A DNA stretch of 64,000 nt from Bradyrhizobium sp. CB3481 (GTDB lineage: Bacteria; Pseudomonadota; Alphaproteobacteria; Rhizobiales; Xanthobacteraceae): positions 7,522,501-7,586,500 of the forward strand of contig NZ_CP121647.1 of assembly GCF_029714305.1 (NCBI RefSeq), written 5' to 3'. The notes beneath the pieces are model-generated. The model searched no databases, had not been told where the DNA came from, and saw nothing but the letters and a program-made list of their open reading frames with translations. The position numbers were made by a program, and so were the translations under genes. Below are positions 35,468 through 44,665 of this stretch, in pieces; within the stretch, counting starts at the first letter, position 1; each line of letters starts with the position of its first letter.

Positions 35468-37132
35468 ATGAAGAGCATTGCGTTTGCCGCAAGCCTTGTA
35501 TTTCTTGCGCCACTCGGTGCAAGCGCTCAGACGACCGAGCAGTTGGTCAAGGGAGCGGCCGATACAAGCAACGTTCTCAATTACGGTATGGGCTACAATC
35601 TGCAGCGGTTCAGCACGCTGACGCAGATCAACAAGGATAACGTCAAGAACCTGGTGCCGGTGTGGAACTACAGCTTCGCCGACGATCGAAGCGCGCAGTC
35701 ACAGCCATTGGTATACCAAGGCATCATCTACATCACCAGCCACAACGCGACGATGGCGGTCGACGCCAAGACCGGCAAGCAGATCTGGAAAACCAAGGTC
35801 GAGTATCCAGCAGAGACGCCGCGCATCGTGTGTTGCGGCATCATCAATCGCGGCGGTGCGATTCACAACGGCAAGCTTTTTCGCACCACGCTCGATGCCC
35901 ATGTCATCGCGCTCGACATGAAGACCGGCAAGGAGCTGTGGCGGCAGAAAGCGGCCGACTTCAAGGAAGGCTATTCGATGACCGTGGCGCCGCTGGTCGC
36001 CGACGGCGTGGTCATAACAGGCATTTCCGGCGCCGAGTTCGGTACGCGCGGATTCATCGATGGCTATGATCCGGAAACCGGCAAGCGCCTGTGGCGGACC
36101 CACACAGTACCGAGCCCCGACGAGCCCGGCGGCGACACCTGGAAGGGTGACACGTGGAAGCTCGGCGGCGGATCGACCTGGATCACCGGCTCCTATGATC
36201 CGGAGCTGAACACGGTGTATTGGGGCGTCGGCAATCCCGGGCCGTTCAACGCGGCGGTCCGCCCCGGCGACAATCTGTACACCTGCGCGGTGCTGGCGCT
36301 GGAGCCGAAAACCGGCAAGATCAAATGGCACTATCAGTTCTCGCCGAACAATCCGTTCGACTACGACGCCGTCGCCGAGATGGTGCTTGCCGACATGACC
36401 ATCGAAGGCAAGCCCACCAAGGTCCTGATGGACGCCAATCGCAACGGCTTCTTCTACGTACTTGACCGGACCAACGGCAAACTGCTCGCGGCCAATCCCT
36501 ACGTCACCGTCAACTGGGCCAGCGGCATCGACATGAAGACGGGCCGTCCGATCGAGACCGATGTCTCCAAGGACGCCCGCGACGGCAAGAAAGTCCTGGT
36601 TCAGCCGTCGATCCTCGGCGGCAAGAACTGGGAGCCGATGTCGTACAACCCGCAGACCGGCCTCGCCTACGCCAACACGCTCAACATCGGCGGCAATTAC
36701 AAGTCCGAGCCGGCCGTCTTCAAGCAGGGCGAATGGTATCTCGGCATGGACCTGACGGATCCCTGGGCGTGGCCCAACGGTCCGCGCGGCTATCTCAAGG
36801 CCATCGATCCCATGACCGGCAAGGCCAAGTGGGAAGTCGGAAGCGACATACCGCGATTCTCGGGCGTATTGTCGACGGCCGGCGGGATCGTGTTCTCCGG
36901 CCAGTTGACCGGCGAGTTCGACGCCTTCGACGCCAACGACGGCAAGAAGCTGTGGAGCTTCCAGACCGGCTCCGGCATCGAAGGACAGCCGGTGACCTGG
37001 CAGCAGGACGGCGTCCAGTATGTCGCCGTCACCAGCGGTTACGGCGGCGTCTACTCGATCTTCTCCGGCGATGAGCGGCTTGCCAACGTGCCGACCGGCG
37101 GGTCGCTGTGGGTGTTCGCGGTAAAGAACTGA
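35468..37132 (+). CDS. PQQ-dependent alcohol dehydrogenase, lanthanide-type
   Basis: A 554-residue quinoprotein of the methanol/ethanol dehydrogenase family with a signal peptide (1-20, ending GASAQTT). Trp-docking propeller motifs (DAKTGKQIWK, DMKTGKELWR, DPETGKRLWR) repeat around the eight-bladed fold. The adjacent cysteines C122-C123 form the usual vicinal disulfide. Metal ligands E190 and N256 and catalytic D298 are present, and D300 completes the Asp-Tyr-Asp motif found in lanthanide-dependent XoxF, ExaF and PedH enzymes; calcium-type MxaF has Ala there. It oxidises a primary alcohol or aldehyde in the periplasm. It is the first gene of a three-gene set. Confidence 0.92.
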   Translation: MKSIAFAASLVFLAPLGASAQTTEQLVKGAADTSNVLNYGMGYNLQRFSTLTQINKDNVKNLVPVWNYSFADDRSAQSQPLVYQGIIYITSHNATMAVDAKTGKQIWKTKVEYPAETPRIVCCGIINRGGAIHNGKLFRTTLDAHVIALDMKTGKELWRQKAADFKEGYSMTVAPLVADGVVITGISGAEFGTRGFIDGYDPETGKRLWRTHTVPSPDEPGGDTWKGDTWKLGGGSTWITGSYDPELNTVYWGVGNPGPFNAAVRPGDNLYTCAVLALEPKTGKIKWHYQFSPNNPFDYDAVAEMVLADMTIEGKPTKVLMDANRNGFFYVLDRTNGKLLAANPYVTVNWASGIDMKTGRPIETDVSKDARDGKKVLVQPSILGGKNWEPMSYNPQTGLAYANTLNIGGNYKSEPAVFKQGEWYLGMDLTDPWAWPNGPRGYLKAIDPMTGKAKWEVGSDIPRFSGVLSTAGGIVFSGQLTGEFDAFDANDGKKLWSFQTGSGIEGQPVTWQQDGVQYVAVTSGYGGVYSIFSGDERLANVPTGGSLWVFAVKN

Positions 37133-37145
37133 TCGCGGAACGCGG

Positions 37146-37499
37146 ATGATCGACAGGGTACCCAGGTTGACGGCGGCATCTATTGCCGCCGCTGCGATGG
37201 CTATAATCGCGTGGATGACGATGCCGGCCACCGCACAGCAACAGGCGGCTGTCAGCGATCAGGCGCTGATTGCTCCCGGCCGAACCACCTATGCGCAGAA
37301 GTGCTCGCACTGCCATGGCCCGAATATGGTGACAGCGGGAACGGTCGCGCCAGACTTGCGCGCATTTCCTGATGACAACGCGCGGTTCGTCAACACGGTG
37401 AAGCACGGCAAGAACAACATGCCGCCGTGGAAGGACATTTTGAGCGATCAGGAGATCACGGAGATCTGGGCTTTCGTGTCGAGCCGGAGGAAGCCATGA
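37146..37499 (+). CDS. Periplasmic cytochrome c, electron acceptor of the PQQ dehydrogenase
   Basis: A 117-residue class I cytochrome c. A signal peptide (1-30, ending MPATAQQQ) is followed by haem motif CSHCH and a probable axial Met in NNMPPW. It is shorter than typical XoxG/MxaG proteins. The gene lies 13 bp after the dehydrogenase gene and overlaps the next gene by ATGA, so the three form one operon. It should take electrons from the quinoprotein and pass them to a terminal oxidase. Confidence 0.9.
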   Translation: MIDRVPRLTAASIAAAAMAIIAWMTMPATAQQQAAVSDQALIAPGRTTYAQKCSHCHGPNMVTAGTVAPDLRAFPDDNARFVNTVKHGKNNMPPWKDILSDQEITEIWAFVSSRRKP

Positions 37500-38416
37500 A
37501 GCGCCGGCTGGCCTTTGCCGCCGCACTGCTGGCGACGGCAACAACGGTGCACGCGGCTGAAGATCCACTCAAGATTTGTCTCGACGAGAACGTACCGCCG
37601 CTTTCGCTGCATCAGAGCGGCAAGCCCGACAGCGGGTTCGACGTCGTACTTGCAGAGGCGGTTGCGGCACGCTTGGGGCGGCCGCTCAAGATCCAATGGT
37701 TTGAAAGCAAGCTCGACGAAACCTCGAGCCCGGCGCTCGAAGCCAACGCCTTGCTGTCCGATGGCCGCTGTTCACTGGTCGGCAGTTATGCGCTGACCAA
37801 GGACGCGCTGGTGGTGCCCGGCGTCAAGACGGCAAGGTTGCCGGATTTCGAAGGCGCGACCCGCGACGACCGCCGCCGCCGCGTGCCGGTCGGCGTGCTG
37901 GCCCCAAGCCAGCCCTATGTCTATTCACCGCTCACCGTGGTGCTCGGCGAGAAGGCGCAGGGCCGCAAGATCTTCGGCATCCGTGATCTCGCCGGGCTTC
38001 GTATCGTGATCGAAAGCGGCACGCTGGCCGATGCGATCCTAATGACGTTCGACAAGGGACGGCTGATCGACGACATCACCCATCTGGTTCCGGGGCGGGA
38101 CGATCTGCTCGGTGCGCTCAATCGCGGCGACTTCGATGCCACATTGCTCGACCTGCGCCGCTTCGACGCCCACCGCGCCGCCCATCCGGACAGCAAGCTC
38201 ACGGCGTCCGGCTACTATTATCCGATCGGCGTCAACCGGGGCTATGTCGGCCTCGCCAGCGATCCCGCGCTCATCGTCCTGGTCAACAAAGCGCTCTCCG
38301 AGTTGCAGACGGCGGGAACCATCGCCGACCTCGCCAAGGCAGCCGGCCTCACCTATCTGCCGCCGGTGGAGCCCGCGATCCTCGGCGACCAGTTGCAGCA
38401 GGTGCTGCAACAATAG
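37496..38416 (+). CDS. Periplasmic binding protein, MoxJ/XoxJ-like
   Basis: A 306-residue periplasmic protein of the family 3 solute-binding fold, with a signal peptide ending VHAAEDP. In quinoprotein loci such proteins (MoxJ/XoxJ, 'quinoprotein dehydrogenase-associated') are thought to help mature or activate the dehydrogenase rather than to transport solutes. The two Cys in LKICLDEN and DGRCSLVG could pair. The start at 37496 has GGAGGAAG just upstream and overlaps the cytochrome stop codon. No ABC permease is present, which supports the non-transport role. Confidence 0.85.
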   Translation: MKRRLAFAAALLATATTVHAAEDPLKICLDENVPPLSLHQSGKPDSGFDVVLAEAVAARLGRPLKIQWFESKLDETSSPALEANALLSDGRCSLVGSYALTKDALVVPGVKTARLPDFEGATRDDRRRRVPVGVLAPSQPYVYSPLTVVLGEKAQGRKIFGIRDLAGLRIVIESGTLADAILMTFDKGRLIDDITHLVPGRDDLLGALNRGDFDATLLDLRRFDAHRAAHPDSKLTASGYYYPIGVNRGYVGLASDPALIVLVNKALSELQTAGTIADLAKAAGLTYLPPVEPAILGDQLQQVLQQ

Positions 38417-38435
38417 AGCCGGGCTGCGGCGGTTT

Positions 38436-38554
38436 CGTCATTGCGAGCCAACGGGTCGCGCGAATGCGCGCCCGATGACAGGCTCCGCGAAGCAATCCAC
38501 CTCTCCGCACGGGGATAGATGGATTGCTTCGTCGCTTCGCTCCTCGCAATGACG
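38436..38554. repeat. Palindromic repeat, CGTCATTGCGAGC family
   Basis: Inverted repeat starting CGTCATTGCGAGC and ending GCTCCTCGCAATGACG, with inner GCGAAGCAATCCA / TGGATTGCTTCG. A shorter copy is at 50072-50155 and a degraded one at 60996-61093. Confidence 0.85.
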
Positions 38555-38585
38555 ACGTTTGCTGTCCGAACTAACCGCTCAAGCC

Positions 38586-38622
38586 AAACAAAAAGGGCTG
38601 CGCGATCGTCTCGCGCAGCCCT
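38586..38622 (-). terminator. Rho-independent terminator of the LivK-type gene
   Basis: An 11-bp perfect stem (GGGCTGCGCGA / TCGCGCAGCCC) with a 5-base loop, followed on the minus strand by TTTTTGTTTG. It lies 35 bp after the stop of the binding-protein gene. Confidence 0.9.
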
Positions 38623-38656
38623 TGTCCAGCTCGCTGTCATCCGAGTGAACGCCTTA

Positions 38657-39856
38657 TCAGAACATCAGGCCTTCCTTGACCAGCACCCAGCGGCCGTTCT
38701 TGACCTGCTGGACCTGGGTGATGGTGTTGGCGAGATGGTTGGTCTTGGAGAACTTGGTCGGCGGCGAGTTGAAGATGTCGAGGAATTGCTCGCCTGATTC
38801 CAGCGCGTCCAGCATCTTCTGCCCGGTCAGATCCTTGCCCGCCTTGTTGGCATAAAAGGCAAAGGTCTGGATCGCATTGTAGCCGATGATTGCCTGCGTG
38901 TTGGCGTCCGAACCGAACATCTTCTTGTAGTTGGCGAGCCAATCCTTGACCTTGCCCTTGGCGGTGTCCTCGTAGGGGATTTCGAAGCCCGAGGCCGCAT
39001 AGAGCCCTTCGACCGCTTCCTTGCCGAGAGCCGGCACTTCAAGCACGTTCACAGGCGTGGCACCGAGGAAGGTCACGTCCCATCCGAGCTTCTTGGCTTC
39101 CCCCATCGCCCCGATCGGCTCGCGGATGACCGCGCCGAGCAGTACCATATCGCAGCCGTCGGACTTCATCTTGGCGACCTGCGCGCTGAAGTCGGAAGCG
39201 CCGCGCTTGTAGCTGGTGACCGAGGCCGGCTGAACCTTCATCACCTCGAGCTGCTGGTTGAAGCCGTCGAGCACGTTCTTTCCGTACTCGTCGTCCTGGT
39301 ACATGATGCAAGGCTTCTTGAAGTTTTTCGTTTCCATCATGTACTTGACGGCGGCGCGCGTGCTTTCAACGTAAGGCAGCAAATTGTTGAACTTGAGCCG
39401 TTCCTGCGGCTTGGCTGGATCGAACTTGAAGGTGAATTCGGCGGCGGTCAGCGGGAACAGCTGCAGCACGCCGGCATCGAACAGGATGTCCTGCGCCGCG
39501 AGCACGGTGGGCGAGCCCATCGGACCGACCATGGCGAACACCTTGTCGCGCTCGACCATCTTCTGCGACGCCAGCACGGCGCGCTTCGGATCGTAGCCGC
39601 TGTCTTCAATGACCAGCTTGATCTTGCGCCCCTGGATGCCGCCGGCGGAGTTGATCTCCTCTACGGCCATCTTCATGCCGTTCGATACCGGCACGCCCCA
39701 GAACTTGATCGGGCCAGACAAGTCCTGATGGGTGCCGATGACGATCTCGCTCGCCGAGATGCCTTGATCGGTAACCTTGGTCTGGGCGGTGGCCGGTAAT
39801 TGCGTCAGCGCAAGGGCGCTCACCGCAAGGCCCAGCACCTTGAACGATTTCGACAT
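38657..39856 (-). CDS. ABC transporter substrate-binding protein (LivK/family 6 type)
   Basis: A 399-residue periplasmic binding protein of the branched-chain amino acid type (Peripla_BP_6). A signal peptide (1-24, ending LPATAQTKV) is followed by the lobe-1 segment DLSGPIKFWGVPVSNGMKMA and the GPMGSPTVLAAQDI ligand region. AGGAG precedes the start at 39856. Proteins of this group in Bradyrhizobium often bind aromatic or aliphatic acids rather than Leu/Ile/Val. The acyl-CoA ligase gene next to it suggests the same here. A strong terminator follows. Confidence 0.9.
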   Translation of the reverse strand: MSKSFKVLGLAVSALALTQLPATAQTKVTDQGISASEIVIGTHQDLSGPIKFWGVPVSNGMKMAVEEINSAGGIQGRKIKLVIEDSGYDPKRAVLASQKMVERDKVFAMVGPMGSPTVLAAQDILFDAGVLQLFPLTAAEFTFKFDPAKPQERLKFNNLLPYVESTRAAVKYMMETKNFKKPCIMYQDDEYGKNVLDGFNQQLEVMKVQPASVTSYKRGASDFSAQVAKMKSDGCDMVLLGAVIREPIGAMGEAKKLGWDVTFLGATPVNVLEVPALGKEAVEGLYAASGFEIPYEDTAKGKVKDWLANYKKMFGSDANTQAIIGYNAIQTFAFYANKAGKDLTGQKMLDALESGEQFLDIFNSPPTKFSKTNHLANTITQVQQVKNGRWVLVKEGLMF

Positions 39857-39946
39857 TGCAGTCTCCTCTTCCTTGGCCCGTGTTGCGCGAAGGGTGGGGC
39901 CTTCTCGATCCTTCGCCGTTTTCAAATAGTTTGGTTCTAAAGATCG

Positions 39947-41785
39947 CTACGCCACCGCCTTCTCACGATACATGGCCTCGATTTCGGTCGCATAGCGCTT
40001 GTTCACAAAACTGCGCTTCAGCTTCATGGTTGGCGTCAGCTCCTCGTCCTCCGGCGTGAGCTGGCGTTCGATCAGGTAGAACTTCTTGATGGTCTCTACG
40101 CGCGCGAAGTTGGCGTTGACCGCCTCGATCTCGCGCTGGATCAGATCCTGGATTTCCTGCGCGCGGCACAGGCTGGCGTAGTTGGTGAAGGGAATGTCGT
40201 GGTCCTGGGCGAATTTCTCGACATTCTCCTGGTCGATCATCACGAGGCAGGTCAGATACGGCCGCTTGTCGCCGATCACCACGGCATCGGAGACGTAGGG
40301 CGAGAATTTGAGCTGGTTCTCGATCTCCGACGGCGTGATGTTCTTGCCGCCCGAGGTGATGATGATGTCCTTCATCCGATCGGTGATCCGGACAAAACCT
40401 TCATTGTCGATCGAGCCGACGTCGCCGGTGTGCAGCCATCCTTTGGCGTCGATGGTCTCGGCGGTCTTCTCCGGCTGGTTCAAGTAGCCCATGAACAGGA
40501 AATCGCCGCGGATCAGGATTTCGCCCTGCGGCGAGATCGCAACTTCCCCCCAGGGCGCCGCCTTGCCGACCGAACCGAGCTTGATGCGATCGGGCGGCAT
40601 CACGGTGGCAACGCCGCAATTCTCGGTCTGGCCGTAGACCTCGCGCATGTCGAGACCGAGCGCGAGATACCAGCGGATCAGATCCGGCGCGATCGGCGCG
40701 GCTCCGGTGAATGCCAGCCGGCAGCGGTCGAGCCCGAGCATGCGGCGGATATTGCGGAACACCAGCCAATAGGCAGCGCGGTTGGCGAGCCGCAGCGACA
40801 GCGGCGGCGTGTCGCCCTGCAGCTTGTACTCGGTCATCCGGTTGCCGATAGCGAGCGCATTGCGATACATCCAGTTCTGGAACGTGGTCGCATCCTTCAA
40901 CGCGATGGTGATTCCGGAATAGAATTTTTCCCAGATCCGGGGCACCGCGAGGAACGCCGTCGGCTGCACCTCGCGCAGATTGTCCGGCACGGTTTCCGGG
41001 CTTTCGGCAAAGTTCATCACCGATCCCAGCGCCAGCGAGACGTAATAGCCGCCGATCCGTTCGGCGACATGGCAGAGCGGCAGGAACACCAGCCGCTCCT
41101 CGGAATCGGTCGACGGAAACAGATCGTTGGCGTGGCGCATCTGGTGCGTCACACTGCGGTTGGAATGCATCGCGCCTTTCGGTGGGCCCGTGGTGCCGGA
41201 AGTATAGACGAGGATGGCGAGATCCTCCGCACGGCGGCTTCCGATCATCTCGTCCCAGAGCGCTTCCCTGCCCTGCGCATGGTTGCGCCCGAGCGCGGTG
41301 AACTCAGCGAGCGACAGCACCATGGGATCGCTGAACGCGCTGAGGCCTTCCATATCGAACACGACGATCTTCTGCAGTGTCGGACAACGCGAACGGCAGG
41401 TCAGGATCTTGTCGAGCTGCTCTTCGTCCTCGGCGAAGATCACCTTGGTCGAGGAATCGTTGATCAGGTATTCGACCTGCGAGGAGGAGTCCGTCGGATA
41501 GATGCCGGAGGAAACGCCGCCGGCGCAGAGGATGCCCATGTCGGCATGGACCCATTCGGGCACGGCGTTGGCGATGATCGAGGCGACGTCGCCCGGCCGA
41601 AAGCCGCTCGCATGCAGGCCGTAAGCGATGTCCTTGGATATCTGCAGCCATTCGCGCCAGCTGGTCGCCTGCCAGATGCCGAACTTCTTTTCGCGGATGG
41701 CCGGGCGGTCGCCGCGGGTCTCCACGGATTTGAGAAAACTTCTCGCGATCGTATCGGCGACCGTCAGCACTGCAGCTTTCGCCAT
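39947..41785 (-). CDS. AMP-dependent acyl-CoA synthetase/ligase (FadD15-like)
   Basis: A 612-residue adenylate-forming ligase. The P-loop is YTSGTTGPPKGAMHSN, the AMP-binding YGQTENCG motif follows, and WLHTGDVGSID and the hinge DRMKDIIITSGGKNI (with catalytic Lys in the C-terminal domain) are all present. It activates a carboxylic acid as CoA thioester. It lies inside the LIV transporter cluster, so it probably activates the imported acid. GGAGGAAGAG precedes the start at 41785; longer reading has no support. Confidence 0.9.
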   Translation of the reverse strand: MAKAAVLTVADTIARSFLKSVETRGDRPAIREKKFGIWQATSWREWLQISKDIAYGLHASGFRPGDVASIIANAVPEWVHADMGILCAGGVSSGIYPTDSSSQVEYLINDSSTKVIFAEDEEQLDKILTCRSRCPTLQKIVVFDMEGLSAFSDPMVLSLAEFTALGRNHAQGREALWDEMIGSRRAEDLAILVYTSGTTGPPKGAMHSNRSVTHQMRHANDLFPSTDSEERLVFLPLCHVAERIGGYYVSLALGSVMNFAESPETVPDNLREVQPTAFLAVPRIWEKFYSGITIALKDATTFQNWMYRNALAIGNRMTEYKLQGDTPPLSLRLANRAAYWLVFRNIRRMLGLDRCRLAFTGAAPIAPDLIRWYLALGLDMREVYGQTENCGVATVMPPDRIKLGSVGKAAPWGEVAISPQGEILIRGDFLFMGYLNQPEKTAETIDAKGWLHTGDVGSIDNEGFVRITDRMKDIIITSGGKNITPSEIENQLKFSPYVSDAVVIGDKRPYLTCLVMIDQENVEKFAQDHDIPFTNYASLCRAQEIQDLIQREIEAVNANFARVETIKKFYLIERQLTPEDEELTPTMKLKRSFVNKRYATEIEAMYREKAVA

Positions 41786-41968
41786 GCGCGCTCTTCCTCC
41801 CTCTTGTCGCCTGCTATCTGCCACCGGTCTTGGGAGCCGGTCTTGGGTCAAAAGCAGGGTTAGAACTTAGCTCGAATTCGCTCGTAACGCCAAGGCCTTA
41901 CCTGCGGCATCTTTAGTCTTAAGCATGATCTTGCCGGACGGCCGGCGTGCACCTTCCCGCATCATGCC

Positions 41969-42748
41969 CTAGCGCCAGGTCTTCTTCTTTTTCCAGCGCC
42001 GCTCGCCGCGGGCGCCCTCTTCCTTGGCGCCGAGATAGAATTCCTGGATATCCTTTGAATTCATCAGCCGCTCGCAGGTGTCGTTCATCACCACACGGCC
42101 GATCTCCAGCACATAGCCGTAATGCGCCGTCTCCAGCGCCACCTTGGCGTTCTGCTCGACGAGGAGGATGGACATGCCCTGCTCCTCGTTCACCCGCTTG
42201 ATGATAGTAAAGATCTCCTTCACCAGGATCGGCGACAGCCCGAGCGACGGCTCGTCCAAGAGCAACAGCGTCGGCCGGTTCATCAGGGCACGCCCGATCG
42301 CCAGCATCTGCTGCTCGCCGCCGGAAAGCTGGCCGGCTGGCTGGTTGATGCGCTCCTTCAGCCGCGGGAAATAGCCATAGACGCGATCGAGATCCTCGGC
42401 GACGCCGTCGCGATTCTTGCGCGGATAGGCGCCCATCATCAGGTTCTCGCGCACCGACAGGAACGGAAACACTTCGCGTCCCTCCGGCACGTGGCTGAGG
42501 CCCAGCCGCACGATCTTGTCGGCTTCCATGCGCTGGATCGGCTTGCCCAGAAATTCGATCGAGCCCTTCTGGGGGTCGAGAATGCCGGAGATGGTCTTGA
42601 GCACCGTGGTCTTGCCGGCGCCATTGGCCCCGAGCAGCGTGACGATGCGGCCGCGCGGCACCTCGAGGCTGATGCCTCTGATGGCCATGATCGGCCCGTA
42701 ATAGCTCTCGATATTGCTGAGCCTCAGGATGATATCGGAAGCGCTCAT
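41969..42748 (-). CDS. ABC transporter ATP-binding protein (LivF type)
   Basis: A 259-residue ATPase with Walker [10 protein letters not shown], signature [15 protein letters not shown] and Walker [13 protein letters not shown], typical of LivF. A Lys-rich tail of about 20 residues is longer than in most LivF proteins. It lies ten bases after the LivG gene and works with it to power the LivHM permease. Confidence 0.93.
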   Translation of the reverse strand: MSASDIILRLSNIESYYGPIMAIRGISLEVPRGRIVTLLGANGAGKTTVLKTISGILDPQKGSIEFLGKPIQRMEADKIVRLGLSHVPEGREVFPFLSVRENLMMGAYPRKNRDGVAEDLDRVYGYFPRLKERINQPAGQLSGGEQQMLAIGRALMNRPTLLLLDEPSLGLSPILVKEIFTIIKRVNEEQGMSILLVEQNAKVALETAHYGYVLEIGRVVMNDTCERLMNSKDIQEFYLGAKEEGARGERRWKKKKTWR

Positions 42749-42758
42749 GGCATCATCC

Positions 42759-43517
42759 TCATGCGCCGAGATAGGCGGCGACGACGTCGGGATGGCGCTG
42801 CACCTCCGACGGCGAGCCCATCGCGAGCACGCGGCCGTAATTGAGCGCGATCACGCGGTCGGAGACGCGGTTGACCAGCGTCATGTCATGCTCGACCATC
42901 AGGACGGTGATGCCGAGCTCGGATTTCATGTCGCGGATCCAGAACGACATGTCCTCGGTCTCCTCGACGTTGAGCCCGGAGGACGGCTCGTCCAGCAGGA
43001 TCAGCTTCGGCTCCGAGCACAGTGCGCGCGCCAGCTCGATCACCTTGCGGACGCCGTAAGGCAGACCCGAGATCAGCTTGTCGCGATAGGCTTCGAGGTC
43101 GAGGAATTCGATCACCTGCTCGACGCGCCGGCGATGGGCCTTCTCGCCGGCACGTACGCTCGGCAGGAACAACAACTCCTGCCAGAGTTGCGTCGTGGAG
43201 TGGCGGTGACGGCCGACCAGGAGATTGCTCAGCATGGTCGCATTCTCGAACAATTCGATGTTCTGGAAGGTACGCGCAATGCCGAGGCCGGCGATCTCGT
43301 AAGCCGGCTGCTCGGTGATGTCCTGGTCCTCGAAGAAGATCTTGCCCGAGGTCGGTGGATAGATCCGCGAGATCAGGTTGAAGATCGAGCTCTTGCCAGC
43401 GCCGTTCGGGCCGATGATCGAGAGGATCTCGCCCCTCTCAACCGCGAAGCTGACCTTATCGACCGCTTTCAGGCCGCCGAAATGCAGAGACAGGTTTTCC
43501 GCACGGAAATAGCTCAT
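42759..43517 (-). CDS. ABC transporter ATP-binding protein (LivG type)
   Basis: A 252-residue ATPase with Walker [10 protein letters not shown] and Walker [16 protein letters not shown]. The signature motif is shortened to [15 protein letters not shown], as is usual in this LivG subgroup, and the C-terminus has the BCA_ABC-type [10 protein letters not shown] end. The start overlaps the LivM stop by ATGA. Confidence 0.93.
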   Translation of the reverse strand: MSYFRAENLSLHFGGLKAVDKVSFAVERGEILSIIGPNGAGKSSIFNLISRIYPPTSGKIFFEDQDITEQPAYEIAGLGIARTFQNIELFENATMLSNLLVGRHRHSTTQLWQELLFLPSVRAGEKAHRRRVEQVIEFLDLEAYRDKLISGLPYGVRKVIELARALCSEPKLILLDEPSSGLNVEETEDMSFWIRDMKSELGITVLMVEHDMTLVNRVSDRVIALNYGRVLAMGSPSEVQRHPDVVAAYLGA

Positions 43518-44665
43518 CGGTTCCGCTCCGATTTCACGTAGATCTTCTGACGCTTGAAGGTGGCGCGCTTGTAGAGCGGGAATAGCTGGAAGAAGAGTTT
43601 TATCTTCAGCCAGCGCCCGTAAAGACCGAGCGGCTCGAACAGCACGAACAGCACGATGATGATCCCGTAGATGGCGCCCTTCAGGCCATTGGCGGAGGCG
43701 ATAGCCGAGGCGTTGGCGTGAATTTTTCCGGCCGTTATGCTGTCGGCGCCGAAGGTCGCGGCCAGCCCTGCGATGACGCTGGGCATATCATCCTTGAGGT
43801 AGGTCAGGAACGGATCGATCATCACGAGGAAGATCGCACCGAGCACCGCGCCATGCAGGCTGAAAGTGCCGCCGATCAGGATCACGATGATGAACTCGAT
43901 CGAGAGCTGTAGCGTGAACATTTCCGGCGAGATGAAGGAAAGCTTGTGCGCGAACAGCACGCCGGCAAGGCCAGTGATACCAGCGCTGATCGCAAACGAC
44001 TTCACCTTGTAGAGCGCAACGTTGACGCCCATGCTGCGCGCCGCCGTCTCGCTGTCGCGAATCGCGACGAAGGCGCGCCCCGTGGGCGACCGTAACAGAT
44101 TGAGCGTGCCGACGATGGTGAGGACCAGGACGGCAAGACAGAGATAATAAAAGGTCGGCCCGTTCTGCGGCACCGCCTGGCCGAACAGGCTCAGCGTCTT
44201 GACCCGCATGCCCTCGTTGCCGTTGGTCACGTTTTCCCAGCGCGCCAGGATTTCTTCGACGATGAAGGCAAAGGAGATCGTCGCGATGACGAGATAGATG
44301 CCCGTCAGCCGCAGCGCCGGAAAGCCGACCAGCGCACCGACCACGCCGGTGAGCAGGCCGCTGGCCAGAAAATAGACCGGGAAAGGCACGTTGTATTGCT
44401 GGAGATAGGCCGCCGTGTAGGCACCGATCGCCAGAAACGCGGCATGACCGAGCGAGGCCTGCCCGGTGAACCCGGTGAGGATCATCAGGCCGACGCCGAC
44501 GGTCGCGTAGATGCAGACGAATACCAATTGGCTGACCAGGTAACTCGACAGCACGAACGGCGCGATCAGCAGAAACGCAACCAGGATGCCGTAGGAAATA
44601 TAGTAGCCGCTGTGCGGAAACAGCTTGATGTCGTCTTCATAGTCCGTTTTGAAAAGAAATCGCAT
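43514..44665 (-). CDS. ABC transporter permease (LivM type)
   Basis: A 383-residue permease with about ten hydrophobic helices. GFTGQASLGHAAFLAIGAYTAA is the LivM hallmark and the EAA-like loop contains RDSETAARSMGVNV. The C-terminal region beyond about residue 310 has a basic cytoplasmic tail. The frame stays open upstream but the real start at 44665 overlaps the LivH stop (TGATG). Confidence 0.93.
   Translation of the reverse strand: MRFLFKTDYEDDIKLFPHSGYYISYGILVAFLLIAPFVLSSYLVSQLVFVCIYATVGVGLMILTGFTGQASLGHAAFLAIGAYTAAYLQQYNVPFPVYFLASGLLTGVVGALVGFPALRLTGIYLVIATISFAFIVEEILARWENVTNGNEGMRVKTLSLFGQAVPQNGPTFYYLCLAVLVLTIVGTLNLLRSPTGRAFVAIRDSETAARSMGVNVALYKVKSFAISAGITGLAGVLFAHKLSFISPEMFTLQLSIEFIIVILIGGTFSLHGAVLGAIFLVMIDPFLTYLKDDMPSVIAGLAATFGADSITAGKIHANASAIASANGLKGAIYGIIIVLFVLFEPLGLYGRWLKIKLFFQLFPLYKRATFKRQKIYVKSERNR

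Noticed and set aside
38436..38554. Candidate short CRISPR-like or mobile element
   Set aside because: Only one inverted repeat with no direct-repeat/spacer pattern and no transposase; it fits the palindromic repeat families.
40199..41863. 554-codon plus-strand frame opposite the acyl-CoA ligase
   Set aside because: Antisense shadow; the minus strand has a full adenylate-forming enzyme.
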